Origin: Salegentibacter salegens
Lineage (GTDB): Bacteria > Bacteroidota > Bacteroidia > Flavobacteriales > Flavobacteriaceae
DNA length: 64,000 bases
Assembly: GCF_900142975.1 (NCBI RefSeq)
Contig: NZ_LT670848.1
Coordinates: 992,001 to 1,056,000, forward strand
Direction: 5' to 3'
Shown piece after piece: positions 1 to 8,711 of the stretch. How positions within the stretch are numbered: position 1 is the stretch's first letter; each line of letters begins with the position of its first letter. The position numbers and the translations under genes were made by a program. The notes beneath the pieces were generated by a model. It had not been told where the DNA came from, did no database searches, and saw only the letters and a program-made list of their open reading frames with translations.

Positions 1-620
1 TTCACGAAAGCCGTGTTGATATCCATAAATTTTATGTTTAATTCATTGAAATCACTTACAGCATAGGTTAAATAAACAGCTAGAATTACAGTTAGTAATA
101 ACAGTAAAGCCATAACGAGTGAAACTCCAACCGCTACCAGGTATTGCCTTACAATAGATCTATTTGCATTGGTATGATAGGAGAATTCAAAACCTGTGAA
201 AATTGCATTTATCCCATTAGTCATTAGAAAAATAGAAACAATAAATGCTATGGAAAGCAATCCTCCCCGTGGGGTATTAGCAATATCCAGGAAAATATCA
301 TTAAAAAAATCTGATGTATTTGGCGGTAGCAAAGAATCCATAAAGACCAGGAATTGCAGCTGAAAATCGTCTATAAAATTAATGTAGGGAATTAGGTTAA
401 GCATAAACAGCAAAAACGGAAACAGCGCCATAAAAAAACTAAACGCAATAGCACTTGCCCTGGTAGAGAAGGTTCCTTTTATAATTCCGCCAGAATAAAT
501 TTCCCAAAGATCGTAAAGCGATAAACCATCAAAACCAGGCAAAATTATACCTTTGGTTTTATTTTCCCACCAATTTGAAAATTGTTCTATTTTAGATAGA
601 AGGGCTTTTTTGGGCGCCAT
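1..620 (-). CDS. YihY/BrkB-type inner-membrane protein (partial, runs off the left edge)
   Basis: The minus-strand frame starting with ATG at 620 is open to the window edge, so only about the first 206 residues are present. After a short cytoplasmic N-terminus the sequence has the amphipathic/hydrophobic pattern of the YihY/virulence-factor BrkB family, including a segment reading STRASAIAFSFFMALFPFLL and several further membrane spans. The family consists of polytopic inner-membrane proteins of uncertain function, once mislabelled RNase BN. The start lies 3 bp beyond the nadC stop, so nadC (also minus strand) reads directly into this gene and the two are probably co-transcribed. Confidence 0.85.
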   Translation of the reverse strand, partial: MAPKKALLSKIEQFSNWWENKTKGIILPGFDGLSLYDLWEIYSGGIIKGTFSTRASAIAFSFFMALFPFLLFMLNLIPYINFIDDFQLQFLVFMDSLLPPNTSDFFNDIFLDIANTPRGGLLSIAFIVSIFLMTNGINAIFTGFEFSYHTNANRSIVRQYLVAVGVSLVMALLLLLTVILAVYLTYAVSDFNELNIKFMDINTAFV

Positions 621-623
621 ACA

Positions 624-1481
624 TTATATTGCTTTTAGACTGAGGTCTAAATTATAAACTGAGTGCGTTAATGCTCCACTAGAAATATAATCTACACCAC
701 ATTCTGCATATTTTCGGGCGGTATCAAGGGTAATTCCTCCACTAGATTCCGTTAAGCATTTACCATTAATAAGTTTTACCGCCTGCCGTGTATCTTCATA
801 ATTAAAATTATCTATTAAAATGCGATATACACCTTCACTTTCCAGAATTTCTTCAATTTCCTTTAAATTTCTCGCCTCAACAATAATTTTAAGATCAAGT
901 TTATTTTCTTTAAGGTAATCTTTAGTTTTATTAATAGCTTTGGTAATTCCGCCGGCAAAATCTATATGATTATCCTTAAGCATAACCATATCATATAAAG
1001 CGAATCTATGGTTTTCTCCACCTCCAATTTTTACCGCCCATTTTTCTATAGCTCTAATCCCGGGTGTGGTTTTCCTGGTATCTAAGATTTTAGTATTAGT
1101 ACCTTCTAATTTTTGAACAAAAGTGTTGGTTTTAGTTGCAATGGCGCTCATTCTTTGCATCGCGTTCAATACTAATCTTTCAGCTTTTAATATAGATTGC
1201 GAGCTTCCCTCAACATAAAAAGCAACATCACCACGCTCTATGGTTTCCCCATCTTTAATTAAAACTTCAACTTTTAATTGAGGGTCTACTTTTTCGAAAA
1301 CTTTTAAGGCAAAATCCACTCCTGCCAAAATCCCTTTATCTTTCACCAATAGTTTGGCTTTGCCTTTAGCTTCAGCAGGAATGCAGGCTAAAGAGCTATG
1401 ATCACCGTCCCCAACATCTTCTCTAATGGCGTTTTCTATAATAAGATTTATTTCTTTTTCAAATTGTGCTTTTGAGATCAT
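624..1481 (-). CDS. nadC: Nicotinate-nucleotide pyrophosphorylase (carboxylating)
   Basis: Quinolinate phosphoribosyltransferase, which converts quinolinate and PRPP to nicotinate mononucleotide in de novo NAD synthesis. The 285-residue length is normal for the family. Recognisable blocks are EDVGDGDHSS near the N-terminus, the TRKTTPGIRAIEKWAV motif with the basic residues that bind quinolinate/PRPP, GGGENHRF, and the C-terminal SSGGI and YISSGALTHS phosphate-binding motifs. I use the ATG at 1481; a TTG two codons upstream is possible. The YihY gene follows after 3 bp. The start region overlaps the probable promoter of the divergent rlmH gene. Confidence 0.96.
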   Translation of the reverse strand: MISKAQFEKEINLIIENAIREDVGDGDHSSLACIPAEAKGKAKLLVKDKGILAGVDFALKVFEKVDPQLKVEVLIKDGETIERGDVAFYVEGSSQSILKAERLVLNAMQRMSAIATKTNTFVQKLEGTNTKILDTRKTTPGIRAIEKWAVKIGGGENHRFALYDMVMLKDNHIDFAGGITKAINKTKDYLKENKLDLKIIVEARNLKEIEEILESEGVYRILIDNFNYEDTRQAVKLINGKCLTESSGGITLDTARKYAECGVDYISSGALTHSVYNLDLSLKAI

Positions 1482-1499
1482 TCGCAATACTTATTTTTG
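1471..1499 (+). promoter_or_regulatory. Candidate promoter of rlmH
   Basis: The -7 element TATTTTTG at 1492-1499 matches the Bacteroidota consensus TAnnTTTG, with TTTG at 1471-1474 as a possible -33 element (17 bp spacing, slightly short). It lies 33 bp upstream of the rlmH ATG and overlaps the first codons of divergent nadC. Only the pattern supports it. Confidence 0.4.
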
Positions 1500-1532
1500 T
1501 AAATGTAGCAAAGTCTGCGTAAAATCTACCGA

Positions 1533-2006
1533 ATGACTATAAAATTACTCTGTATAGGAAAGACCGATAACCGGGAGCTCAAACAACTTATTGAGGTCTA
1601 TAAAAAACGACTTCAATTTTACAATAAATTTGAAATTGATATTATTCCAGACCTTAAAAAGACGAAGAGCCTGGATGAAAATCAGCAAAAAGAAAAAGAA
1701 GGTGAATTGATCCTGGCTAAAGTTCAGAATTCAGATTTTCTGGTTCTTTTAGATGAAAACGGAAAAGAGTTTTCTTCGGAAAAATTTTCAGCATACATTC
1801 AAAAGCGATTGAACAGCGGGCTTAAGCAACTTATTTTCGTAATTGGTGGCCCTTATGGATTTTCTGAAGCAGTTTACCAAAGAGCCGATTCTAAAGTAGC
1901 ACTTTCACAAATGACTTTTTCTCACCAAATGGTAAGACTTTTCTTTACCGAACAGCTTTACCGTGCTTTTACCATTTTAAAAAACGAACCCTACCACCAC
2001 CGATAA
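1533..2006 (+). CDS. rlmH: 23S rRNA pseudouridine-1915 N3-methyltransferase (RlmH)
   Basis: SPOUT-class SAM-dependent methyltransferase acting on helix 69 of 23S rRNA in the assembled ribosome. The 157-residue length is typical. The conserved blocks are visible: MTIKLLCIGKT at the N-terminus, the LDENGKEFSSEKFS segment, the knot-forming FVIGGPYGFS (SAM-binding GGPxG), and the diagnostic C-terminus EQLYRAFTILKNEPYHH. It is followed after 10 bp by the nucleotide pyrophosphatase gene, so the two form a small operon. Confidence 0.97.
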   Translation: MTIKLLCIGKTDNRELKQLIEVYKKRLQFYNKFEIDIIPDLKKTKSLDENQQKEKEGELILAKVQNSDFLVLLDENGKEFSSEKFSAYIQKRLNSGLKQLIFVIGGPYGFSEAVYQRADSKVALSQMTFSHQMVRLFFTEQLYRAFTILKNEPYHHR

Positions 2007-2016
2007 AACATAAGCT

Positions 2017-2589
2017 ATGAAACTTGTATTCGCCACTCACAATAAAAATAAACTAACTGAAATAAAGACACTTTTACCACATTACATCGAACTTTTATCA
2101 CTAGACGATATTGGTTGCGATGAGGATATCCCAGAAACTGCCGATACTATAGAAGGTAACGCTATTTTAAAAGCAGAATACGTTAAAAATCGATATGGGT
2201 TTGATTGCTTTGCCGATGATACCGGGCTTGAAGTTGAGGCCCTAAACGGAAAACCCGGAGTTTACTCTGCCCGTTATGCAGGCGATGATAAAGATGATAG
2301 GGCAAATGTGAGAAAATTACTTAGCGAATTGGAAAATAAAGAAAACCGAAACGCGCAGTTTAAAACTACCATTGCTATAAATTTAAACGACAGGCAAAAT
2401 CTTTTTACCGGAATTTGCAAAGGAGAAATTATAAAAGAAGTGCGCGGTAAAAAGGGTTTTGGTTATGATCCTGTATTTAAACCAAATGATTTCGAAAAGA
2501 CTTTTGCCGAAATGAACCTTAGTGAAAAATCGGAAATAAGTCATCGTGGAAAAGCCTTTAGAGAGCTAATCGCCTATCTTTCAAAATAA
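2017..2589 (+). CDS. rdgB: Non-canonical purine NTP pyrophosphatase (RdgB/HAM1 family)
   Basis: House-cleaning enzyme that hydrolyses dITP/XTP to monophosphates and so keeps deaminated purines out of nucleic acids. The 190-residue protein has the family motifs in order: [13 protein letters not shown] (nucleotide/triphosphate binding), [12 protein letters not shown] (metal-binding acidic residues), [23 protein letters not shown] and the C-terminal SHRGKAF. The gene lies 10 bp after rlmH in the same direction. The symbol follows the E. coli orthologue. Confidence 0.95.
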   Translation: MKLVFATHNKNKLTEIKTLLPHYIELLSLDDIGCDEDIPETADTIEGNAILKAEYVKNRYGFDCFADDTGLEVEALNGKPGVYSARYAGDDKDDRANVRKLLSELENKENRNAQFKTTIAINLNDRQNLFTGICKGEIIKEVRGKKGFGYDPVFKPNDFEKTFAEMNLSEKSEISHRGKAFRELIAYLSK

Positions 2590-2624
2590 AAGAAGTAGAT
2601 AGGTATATATTGCTATGTAAGCCG

Positions 2625-2632
2625 TACCTTTG
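2625..2632 (+). promoter_or_regulatory. Candidate -7 element upstream of the DEAD-box helicase gene
   Basis: TACCTTTG matches TAnnTTTG and lies 20 bp before the ATG. No good TTG is seen at the expected -33 distance. The 14 bases TACCTTTGCCGCTT are repeated exactly at 44727-44740 in front of another gene. Confidence 0.4.
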
Positions 2633-2652
2633 CCGCTTATTTAATTTTTTAT

Positions 2653-4437
2653 ATGAACAAATTTGAACAATTAGGTTTAAACCCTTCTATTCTTAAAGCA
2701 GTCGAAGAAATGGGTTTTACAGACCCAAGTGAGATACAGGAAAAAGCGATTCCTGTTTTACTAAACGAAGATACCGATATGGTGGCATTAGCCCAAACCG
2801 GTACAGGAAAGACAGCTGCTTTTGGATTCCCGCTTATCCAGAAAATAAACGTAAGTAAAAAGCATACCCAGGCATTAATTCTTTCACCAACACGTGAACT
2901 TTGCCTGCAAATTACCAACGAAATAAAGAATTACGCGAAATTTGAAAAAGGTCTAACTCCGGTTGCTATCTATGGTGGCGCCAGCATTACAGACCAGGCA
3001 CGTCAAATAGAACGTGGAGCGCAAATTATTGTAGCTACTCCCGGGCGTATGCAAGATATGATTAATCGTAATCTTGTAGATATTTCTAAAATTGAATACT
3101 GTGTTTTAGATGAAGCCGATGAAATGCTTAATATGGGCTTCTTTGAAGATATTAAAGCCATTTTATCGCATACTCCAAAAGAAAAGCATACCTGGTTATT
3201 TTCTGCAACAATGCCAAAAGAAGTTGCAACTATTGCCAAGAAATTTATGCGTACTCCTATTGAAATTACCGTAGGATCTAAAAACCAGGGAACATCTAAT
3301 GTTTCCCACGAGTTTTACCTGGTAAATTCAAGACAACGTTACGAAGCTTTAAAAAGACTGGCAGATGCCAATCCAGATATCTTTTCGGTAATTTTTTGTC
3401 GAACAAAAAGAGATACTCAAAAAGTAGCTGAAAAACTTATTGAAGACGGTTACAGCGCTGCAGCTTTGCACGGTGACCTTAGCCAGAATCAACGTGATTT
3501 GGTGATGAAAAGTTTTAGAAACAAGCAAATCCAAATGTTGGTAGCTACAGATGTTGCTGCACGTGGAATTGATGTAGACGATATTACTCACGTAATCAAC
3601 TACCAGTTACCCGATGAGATTGAAACTTACACTCACCGTAGTGGCCGTACTGGTCGTGCAGGTAAGAGTGGAGTTTCTATGGTTATTGTTACCAAAAGTG
3701 AAATGCGCAAAATCAAGAGTATTGAGCGCATTATTCAGCAAAAATTCGAGCAAAAAGATATTCCTGACGGAATGGAAATTTGCCGTGTACAGTTGTTTCA
3801 CCTGGCAAACGATATTAAGGAAACAAAAATTAATCACGATATAGACGCTTATCTACCCGGAATTAATGAAGTTTTGGAAGATTTTACCAAAGAAGAACTT
3901 ATTAAAAAGTTCTTTTCTGTAGAATTCACCCGATTCTTCAATTATTATAAAAATTCTGAAGGATTAAGTTCTCCTTCCGCTCCTTCCGATGGTGGTGGCT
4001 CTGGAGATTCTACACGTTACTTTATAAATGTTGGTGCAAAAGATGATTTTGACTGGATGAGCTTAAAGGATTTCCTTAAAGCAACTCTGGATCTTGGACG
4101 TGACGATGTTTATAAAGTTGATGTTAAAGACAGCTTCTCCTTCTTTAATACCGATGCTAAAAATACCGAAACTGTTTTAAGCACATTTAAAGACTTTAAA
4201 CATCAAGGTAGATTTATAAATGTTGAAGAAACCACAGATACCGGCGGACGTGGAAAACGCGGCGGCGGTGGCGGCCGAAAAGGCGGAAAATTCAACAAAG
4301 GTGGCGGCGGGAAACCCGACTTTAAAAGTGGTGGCCGTAGGCGTTCAGAAGGTAGTGATTCGGGAAAAGGAAAAAAATCTGGTAACCGAAACAAAAACAT
4401 TGAAAGCTCTATAAAAAGAAGACGCAGCAAAAATTAA
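2653..4437 (+). CDS. DEAD-box ATP-dependent RNA helicase with DbpA-type RNA-binding domain
   Basis: RNA helicase of the CsdA/DeaD type, probably acting in ribosome assembly or mRNA turnover. The two RecA-like domains occupy roughly residues 1-370 and carry a Q-motif region (GFTDPSEIQEKAIP), motif I AQTGTGKT, PTREL, DEAD within CVLDEADEML, SAT, VATDVAARGIDV and HRSGRTGRAG. A DbpA-like RNA-binding domain follows at about 450-530. The last 60 residues are a Gly/Lys/Arg-rich, low-complexity RNA-binding tail. The overall length of 594 is usual for flavobacterial members. The gene stands alone with its own candidate promoter. Confidence 0.95.
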   Translation: MNKFEQLGLNPSILKAVEEMGFTDPSEIQEKAIPVLLNEDTDMVALAQTGTGKTAAFGFPLIQKINVSKKHTQALILSPTRELCLQITNEIKNYAKFEKGLTPVAIYGGASITDQARQIERGAQIIVATPGRMQDMINRNLVDISKIEYCVLDEADEMLNMGFFEDIKAILSHTPKEKHTWLFSATMPKEVATIAKKFMRTPIEITVGSKNQGTSNVSHEFYLVNSRQRYEALKRLADANPDIFSVIFCRTKRDTQKVAEKLIEDGYSAAALHGDLSQNQRDLVMKSFRNKQIQMLVATDVAARGIDVDDITHVINYQLPDEIETYTHRSGRTGRAGKSGVSMVIVTKSEMRKIKSIERIIQQKFEQKDIPDGMEICRVQLFHLANDIKETKINHDIDAYLPGINEVLEDFTKEELIKKFFSVEFTRFFNYYKNSEGLSSPSAPSDGGGSGDSTRYFINVGAKDDFDWMSLKDFLKATLDLGRDDVYKVDVKDSFSFFNTDAKNTETVLSTFKDFKHQGRFINVEETTDTGGRGKRGGGGGRKGGKFNKGGGGKPDFKSGGRRRSEGSDSGKGKKSGNRNKNIESSIKRRRSKN

Positions 4438-4447
4438 ATTCACATCT

Positions 4448-4506
4448 GGCGCCTAAATTATTAATTATGGCATTGTTTTTTATAAGTATTTTATAATTTA
4501 GGCGCC
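4448..4506. repeat. Perfect 12-bp inverted repeat in front of the next gene
   Basis: GGCGCCTAAATT at 4448-4459 and its exact reverse complement at 4495-4506 flank a 35-base AT-rich spacer. The right arm ends 7 bases before the ATG at 4514. The element could be the helicase terminator, an operator, or an RNA hairpin covering the ribosome-binding region. No U-run typical of an intrinsic terminator follows the right arm. Confidence 0.7.
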
Positions 4507-4513
4507 AATTGTT

Positions 4514-5269
4514 ATGAAGAAATTCCTTTTTACCTTTTTACTACTTTTTTTAACTCTACAAGCATTTTCACAGGATGTTGTATCTGGTACCGTTATGAAT
4601 GCGGCCGATGATAAACCTATTGAGAAAGTTCACATTGTAAACCTCAACCAGGTTAAAGGTGCCGTTAGTGAAGAAGACGGATCTTTTAAATTACAGGCCA
4701 CCGTTAACGATACACTATATTTCTCTTACCTTGGTTTTAGATCTATAAAAGTCAGAGTTACCAACGACTGGCTTAAATATGGAAGCGTAAAAGTAAAAAT
4801 GACCGAGTTGGGAATTGCTTTAGAAGAGGTAGTTCTAAAACCGGTAACCCTTACCGGCTATCTTGAAATTGATGCCAGAAATATCCCTATTTATGAGAAT
4901 AACCGCTATAGTATTTCGGGCTTAAATGCCGGGTATGAAGGTGGAGATAATTCTGCAAGTGCGATTTCCCGAACTTTAGGAGCAATTTTTAATCCTGCCG
5001 ATTTAATGCATAATATCTTTGGTAAAAAGCCAAAACAAATGCGAAAGCTAAGGCAGATGAAAGAGGATGATGAAATTAGAACCCTGCTAAGAAATAAGTT
5101 TGACAGGGAAACTCTTATCGCTCTACTCCCAATTAATAAAGTTGAAATTGATGAAATCCTGCAGCGATGTAGCTATTCTAAAGATTTTTTAAGATCAGCA
5201 AACGATTTGCAAATTTTAGATGCCTTAAGTGGTTGCTACGAAGAATACAGGGTTTTGCAGAGAAACTAA
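4514..5269 (+). CDS. Secreted protein with carboxypeptidase-regulatory-like (CarboxypepD_reg) domain
   Basis: The 251-residue protein begins with a clear signal peptide (MKKFLFTFLLLFLTLQAFSQ), which predicts export to the periplasm or outer membrane. Residues about 22-110 form a CarboxypepD_reg-like beta-sandwich: VVSGTVMNAADDKPIEKVHI, EEDGSFKL and YLGFRS are typical of the plug-like domain found in TonB receptors and related envelope proteins. The remaining part is not assignable. The function is unknown. It converges with the downstream SRPBCC gene and the stop codons overlap by 4 bases. Confidence 0.8.
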   Translation: MKKFLFTFLLLFLTLQAFSQDVVSGTVMNAADDKPIEKVHIVNLNQVKGAVSEEDGSFKLQATVNDTLYFSYLGFRSIKVRVTNDWLKYGSVKVKMTELGIALEEVVLKPVTLTGYLEIDARNIPIYENNRYSISGLNAGYEGGDNSASAISRTLGAIFNPADLMHNIFGKKPKQMRKLRQMKEDDEIRTLLRNKFDRETLIALLPINKVEIDEILQRCSYSKDFLRSANDLQILDALSGCYEEYRVLQRN

Positions 5270-5808
5270 ACTTTTACTCCCTTTTCCATTTTTGTTTTTA
5301 AATTAATCAGGCCTTTTTCAAGGTCCTGCCCCATTAATTTATCTGGACTATAAAACAGACTTATTACTGAAAGTGGAAAAGGTAAATTACCACGAATTCC
5401 CCAAACTATTTTGGATTTTCCGGGTTCCAGTTCTTTTGCAGCAAAATAAGTTAGCAAACTTACTTTTACCGGTTTAACAAACAACACCCGTGTTTCAAAA
5501 ACTCTTGGATGTTTTACTTTTATAATCTTTTGAAGTCCTTCCCCTATTTCGTTATTTTTACTTTTCCAGTAAATAGCCGCACCTAATTTACCATCTTCGC
5601 CTTTGTGTTTTAAAACAGCTTCAGGATGTTTTGAAAACCAGGTAACCCACAGCGGATGTTTCTTTAATTGCCGTACGTAACTAAAAACCACATCGCGCGG
5701 CGCATTAATCACCATTGTTCGGCTAATGTCATACCTTTTCTTTGCCCAGGCGTGCAGAAAAGCTATAAAGGTGATAAACGCTATAAGTAGGTAAAAAAAA
5801 AGGGTCAT
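5266..5808 (-). CDS. SRPBCC (START-like) family protein with N-terminal membrane anchor
   Basis: The 180-residue protein starts with a single hydrophobic segment (LFFYLLIAFITFIAFLHAWA) and continues as a polyketide-cyclase/SRPBCC fold: INAPRDVVFSYVRQL at the first strand-helix, a central WKSKNNEIGEG strand, and a C-terminal amphipathic helix (LEKGLINLKTKME). Family members bind hydrophobic ligands, but the substrate cannot be read from sequence. It lies 22 bp downstream of trmH on the same strand and is probably in its transcript. Confidence 0.8.
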   Translation of the reverse strand: MTLFFYLLIAFITFIAFLHAWAKKRYDISRTMVINAPRDVVFSYVRQLKKHPLWVTWFSKHPEAVLKHKGEDGKLGAAIYWKSKNNEIGEGLQKIIKVKHPRVFETRVLFVKPVKVSLLTYFAAKELEPGKSKIVWGIRGNLPFPLSVISLFYSPDKLMGQDLEKGLINLKTKMEKGVKV

Positions 5809-5830
5809 TGGAAAAAATTATTCAACTAAT

Positions 5831-6490
5831 TTAATGATTTTCTATCTTGAATTGGGCTATAATTGAATCTGAATTTTTTATACATTTTTTTAGCCATTCA
5901 TATTTAAGACTAATTTTGTCTTCTTCAGAAAGTTGCCAGTTAATTTCGCTACTTTTTAACCTGGAAGTAATGCTCTGTAAAATGATAGCTGCGGAAACCG
6001 AAATATTAAGACTTTCGGTAAAACCAAACATAGGAATGTTTAATCTGCAATCGGCTTCGTTCAGGATTTCGTCGCTTAGGCCGTCCTTTTCCGTTCCGAA
6101 AAAAATAGCTGAAGGTTTTTCTATATCAAAATCTTTAAGGGCTGTACTTTCTCCATATGGTGTAGTGGCTACAATTTGATATCCTTTAGCTCGTAATTCT
6201 TTAATACATTCTTTTGAAGTGGAATATCGATTTACATCTACCCACTTTTGAGCGCCCATCGCGATTTCACGATCTATTCTTTTAGGTTTACGTTCTTCTA
6301 CCACGTGGATATTTTGAATTCCGAAAACTTCACAACTCCTAATTACAGCACTGGTATTATGTAATTGGTAAACATCTTGCGTAGCAACGGTAAAATGATT
6401 TGTTCGCTCTGCAATCACCTTATCAAATAGAGAGATTCGCCTTGGTGTGAGAAAAGTTTCAAGATGGTCTAAAAGAGTAGTTTTTTGCAT
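5831..6490 (-). CDS. trmH: TrmH-family (SpoU) tRNA/rRNA 2'-O-methyltransferase
   Basis: SPOUT-class methyltransferase, probably modifying tRNA G18 as in TrmH, although specificity within SpoU proteins is hard to fix. All three SpoU motifs are visible in the 219 residues: HNTSAVIRSCEVFG with the catalytic Arg, IFFGTEKDGLSDE, and IPMFGFTESLNISVSAAI. The start is placed at the ATG at 6490, which agrees with the family N-terminus. A strong hairpin with a U-run lies only about 15 bases upstream of this start. Confidence 0.88.
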   Translation of the reverse strand: MQKTTLLDHLETFLTPRRISLFDKVIAERTNHFTVATQDVYQLHNTSAVIRSCEVFGIQNIHVVEERKPKRIDREIAMGAQKWVDVNRYSTSKECIKELRAKGYQIVATTPYGESTALKDFDIEKPSAIFFGTEKDGLSDEILNEADCRLNIPMFGFTESLNISVSAAIILQSITSRLKSSEINWQLSEEDKISLKYEWLKKCIKNSDSIIAQFKIENH

Positions 6491-6503
6491 AGGCTAAAAT
6501 TAA

Positions 6504-6528
6504 AAAACCCGACAGGAAGTCGGGCGTT
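6504..6528 (-). terminator. Hairpin with U-run immediately upstream of trmH
   Basis: CCCGAC at 6508-6513 pairs with GTCGGG at 6519-6524. Read on the minus strand the stem is followed by a run of six U, as in an intrinsic terminator. It lies 18 bases before the trmH start, so a transcript reaching trmH from further upstream must pass it. Confidence 0.7.
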
Positions 6529-6621
6529 TTCAAAAGGAATATTTTAAAATTTTTATATTAAAAAAGTTTAGAAATCTAATGGACTGATCTTTATATTATT
6601 AATATTTAAAAAAGGTATAAG

Positions 6622-6650
6622 AAAACCCGGCCTCATCGAGACCGGGTTTC
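6622..6650 (-). terminator. Intrinsic terminator of the CHRD lipoprotein gene
   Basis: An inverted repeat with arms AAACCCGG (6623-6630) and CCGGGTTT (6642-6649), extended inside by CTC/GAG, ends in a U-run on the minus strand, 26 bases beyond the stop of the CHRD gene. Confidence 0.8.
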
Positions 6651-6675
6651 TCACTTTAATATAAAATTTTAAGTT

Positions 6676-8643
6676 CTAAGAATTCGAACCAACATTTCCC
6701 TGGGCAACAAGAGTTTCTAAATCGTCTGCGCTCAAGTGCACATTAAGATACCCATTATATTCCAAAAGTCCGTTATAATCTATCATATCAGCATCTTCTC
6801 CATCAAAAGCTGACACGTTAGTCATACTCATTCCGGTATCACCATTAACTGAATTTAAAGAGATCGCGATATCTCCTGGAGCATCTGCAATAGAGCCAAC
6901 GTGAATATGTGCTGGGTGCATTCCACCTTCAGGAGTTCCATCTAACATAATAGTAACCAGGGTTTCACCGTTCACACGTTCTTCAAACATTGCAGTCCCC
7001 ATTATTCCGTCAACAGCTACACTTCCAAGATCATAAGAAGCAGATTCTCCGGTTAATTCATTCTGGCCTATATCTCCCTGAGCTACCAGAGTTCCTAAAT
7101 CATCTGCGCTTAAATGAACGTTTACATAACCGTCATAATTCAGTACATCTTCGAATCCGAATTCGGTATCATCATCAAGCATTCCAACGTGAGTCATACT
7201 CATTCCTGTAGTTCCATTTACTGGATTAAAGGTAAAGGCAATATCTCCAGGGCCTTCAGCGGCAGTTCCCATATGAATATGAGCCGGGTGCATTCCTCCA
7301 TCAGGAGTTCCGTCTAGCATAATAGTTGCTATAGCTTCCCCACTCATTCTTTCTTCAAAGATCACAGAACCACTAATACCTTCAACATCTTTTTCACCTA
7401 ATTCATAAGTTTTGCTCTCACCGGTTAATTCGTTAGTTCCAATATCTCCCTGAGCTACTACCGTACCAAGTTCATCTGCACTAAGGTGAACATTAACGTA
7501 ACCATCGTAATTTAGCACTTCTTCGTAACCAAATTCAGTATCATCGCCTAACATTTCAACCTGAGTCTTACTCATTCCGGTTGCGCCATTTACTGGATTA
7601 AAGGTAAAAGCGATATCGCCGGGACCTTCAGTAAAAGAACCCATATGAATATGAGCCGGGTGCATTCCATCTTCCGGAGTATTATCTATCATAATAGTTG
7701 CAAGTGCAGCGCCGCTCATACGTTCTTCAAACATTACTGTTCCGCTAATTCCTTCTACAGCTCTTTCATCAAGCTCGTAAGATTTAGTTTCGCCTGTAAG
7801 TTCGTTACCACCTATATCATTCTGGGCTACAAGAGTTCCAAGCTCATCTGCACTTAGGTGTACATTTACATAACCATCATAACTAAGTACATCGCTATAC
7901 ATAAATGCGGTACCATCGTCTAATGCGGCAACATTGGTTTTACTCATTCCCGTTGCTCCGTTTACCGGATTAAAGCTAAAAGCAATATCTCCCGGTGCTT
8001 CAACTACCGATCCCATATGGATATGTGCAGGATGCTCACCATCTTCTGGAGTACCTTCAAGCATAATAGTTGCTAAAGCTTCACCATTTACTCTCTCCTG
8101 AAACATTACATTTCCAGAGATTCCTTCTACAGCTCTTTCTTGAAGCATATAATTTTTAGATTCACCGGTAAGTACATTTTCACCAATATCTCCCTGTGCC
8201 ACCAAAGTACCAAGATCGTCTGCACTTAAATGCACATTAATGTAACCATCAAAATTAATAGCTTCTTCATAAGTAATACCTGTCCCATCATCTAAGGTTG
8301 AAAAAGTAGTAGTACTCATTCCGGTAGATCCATCTACAGGTTCAAAGGAAACTGCGATCTCCCCACTTTCTGCAGCAGTATTGTAATGAATGTGTGCGGG
8401 GTGCATTCCTCCATCTGGAGTTCCGTCTAATTCAAGTTCAACGGTGGTACTGTTATCTTCATTTTCCATAAATGTTGCTGTCCCCGAAATTGAAGGATCG
8501 GCAACGGAATAAAGTTCAAAAGACTTTGTTTCCCCTTCAAAATCATCGCCATCCCCATCGGGATCTACAGCATCATCATCGCTGCTACAGCTCATAAACA
8601 TAAAGGGAAGTGCTATTAAAATAGCAAGTAAGAATTTTTTCAT
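6676..8643 (-). CDS. Surface lipoprotein with five tandem CHRD domains
   Basis: The 655-residue protein has a lipoprotein signal (MKKFLLAILIALPFMFMSC) followed by an Asp-rich linker, which in Bacteroidota favours surface export. The rest consists of five CHRD (chordin-like) repeats of about 122 residues, each with the core HPAHIH, a GTP(D/E)(D/G)G turn and a DGYVNVHLSADDLGTLVAQGD-type end. CHRD domains in bacteria are of unknown function; the conserved His residues suggest metal binding, which is inference. Repeats 2-4 are most alike, pointing to internal duplication. It ends at a strong terminator and begins after a plausible TAnnTTTG promoter. Confidence 0.9.
   Translation of the reverse strand: MKKFLLAILIALPFMFMSCSSDDDAVDPDGDGDDFEGETKSFELYSVADPSISGTATFMENEDNSTTVELELDGTPDGGMHPAHIHYNTAAESGEIAVSFEPVDGSTGMSTTTFSTLDDGTGITYEEAINFDGYINVHLSADDLGTLVAQGDIGENVLTGESKNYMLQERAVEGISGNVMFQERVNGEALATIMLEGTPEDGEHPAHIHMGSVVEAPGDIAFSFNPVNGATGMSKTNVAALDDGTAFMYSDVLSYDGYVNVHLSADELGTLVAQNDIGGNELTGETKSYELDERAVEGISGTVMFEERMSGAALATIMIDNTPEDGMHPAHIHMGSFTEGPGDIAFTFNPVNGATGMSKTQVEMLGDDTEFGYEEVLNYDGYVNVHLSADELGTVVAQGDIGTNELTGESKTYELGEKDVEGISGSVIFEERMSGEAIATIMLDGTPDGGMHPAHIHMGTAAEGPGDIAFTFNPVNGTTGMSMTHVGMLDDDTEFGFEDVLNYDGYVNVHLSADDLGTLVAQGDIGQNELTGESASYDLGSVAVDGIMGTAMFEERVNGETLVTIMLDGTPEGGMHPAHIHVGSIADAPGDIAISLNSVNGDTGMSMTNVSAFDGEDADMIDYNGLLEYNGYLNVHLSADDLETLVAQGNVGSNS
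6690..8530 (-). repeat. Five tandem coding repeats of about 366 bp (CHRD units)
   Basis: The coding sequence repeats with a period of about 366 bp. The block encoding HPAHIH recurs near 6905, 7272, 7638, 8022 and 8384, and the block encoding NVHLSAD recurs at matching intervals. Divergence at DNA level is moderate, so these are old or selected duplications rather than a recent slippage array. Confidence 0.85.
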
Positions 8644-8711
8644 AAGTTTAAAAAATTTTAATTATTAGTAAATTAGAGATAAGAAAAAGCAAAAAATGCT
8701 TCTTACCTTAT

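Noticed and set aside
4203..4430. Pro/Arg-rich minus-strand and Ala-rich plus-strand frames over the helicase tail
   Set aside because: They are shadows of the Gly/Arg/Lys-rich coding sequence of the DEAD-box gene; the composition follows from its codons.
6676..8643. The tandem repeats as a CRISPR array or DNA-level satellite
   Set aside because: The 366-bp period is in frame and encodes one protein domain per unit.
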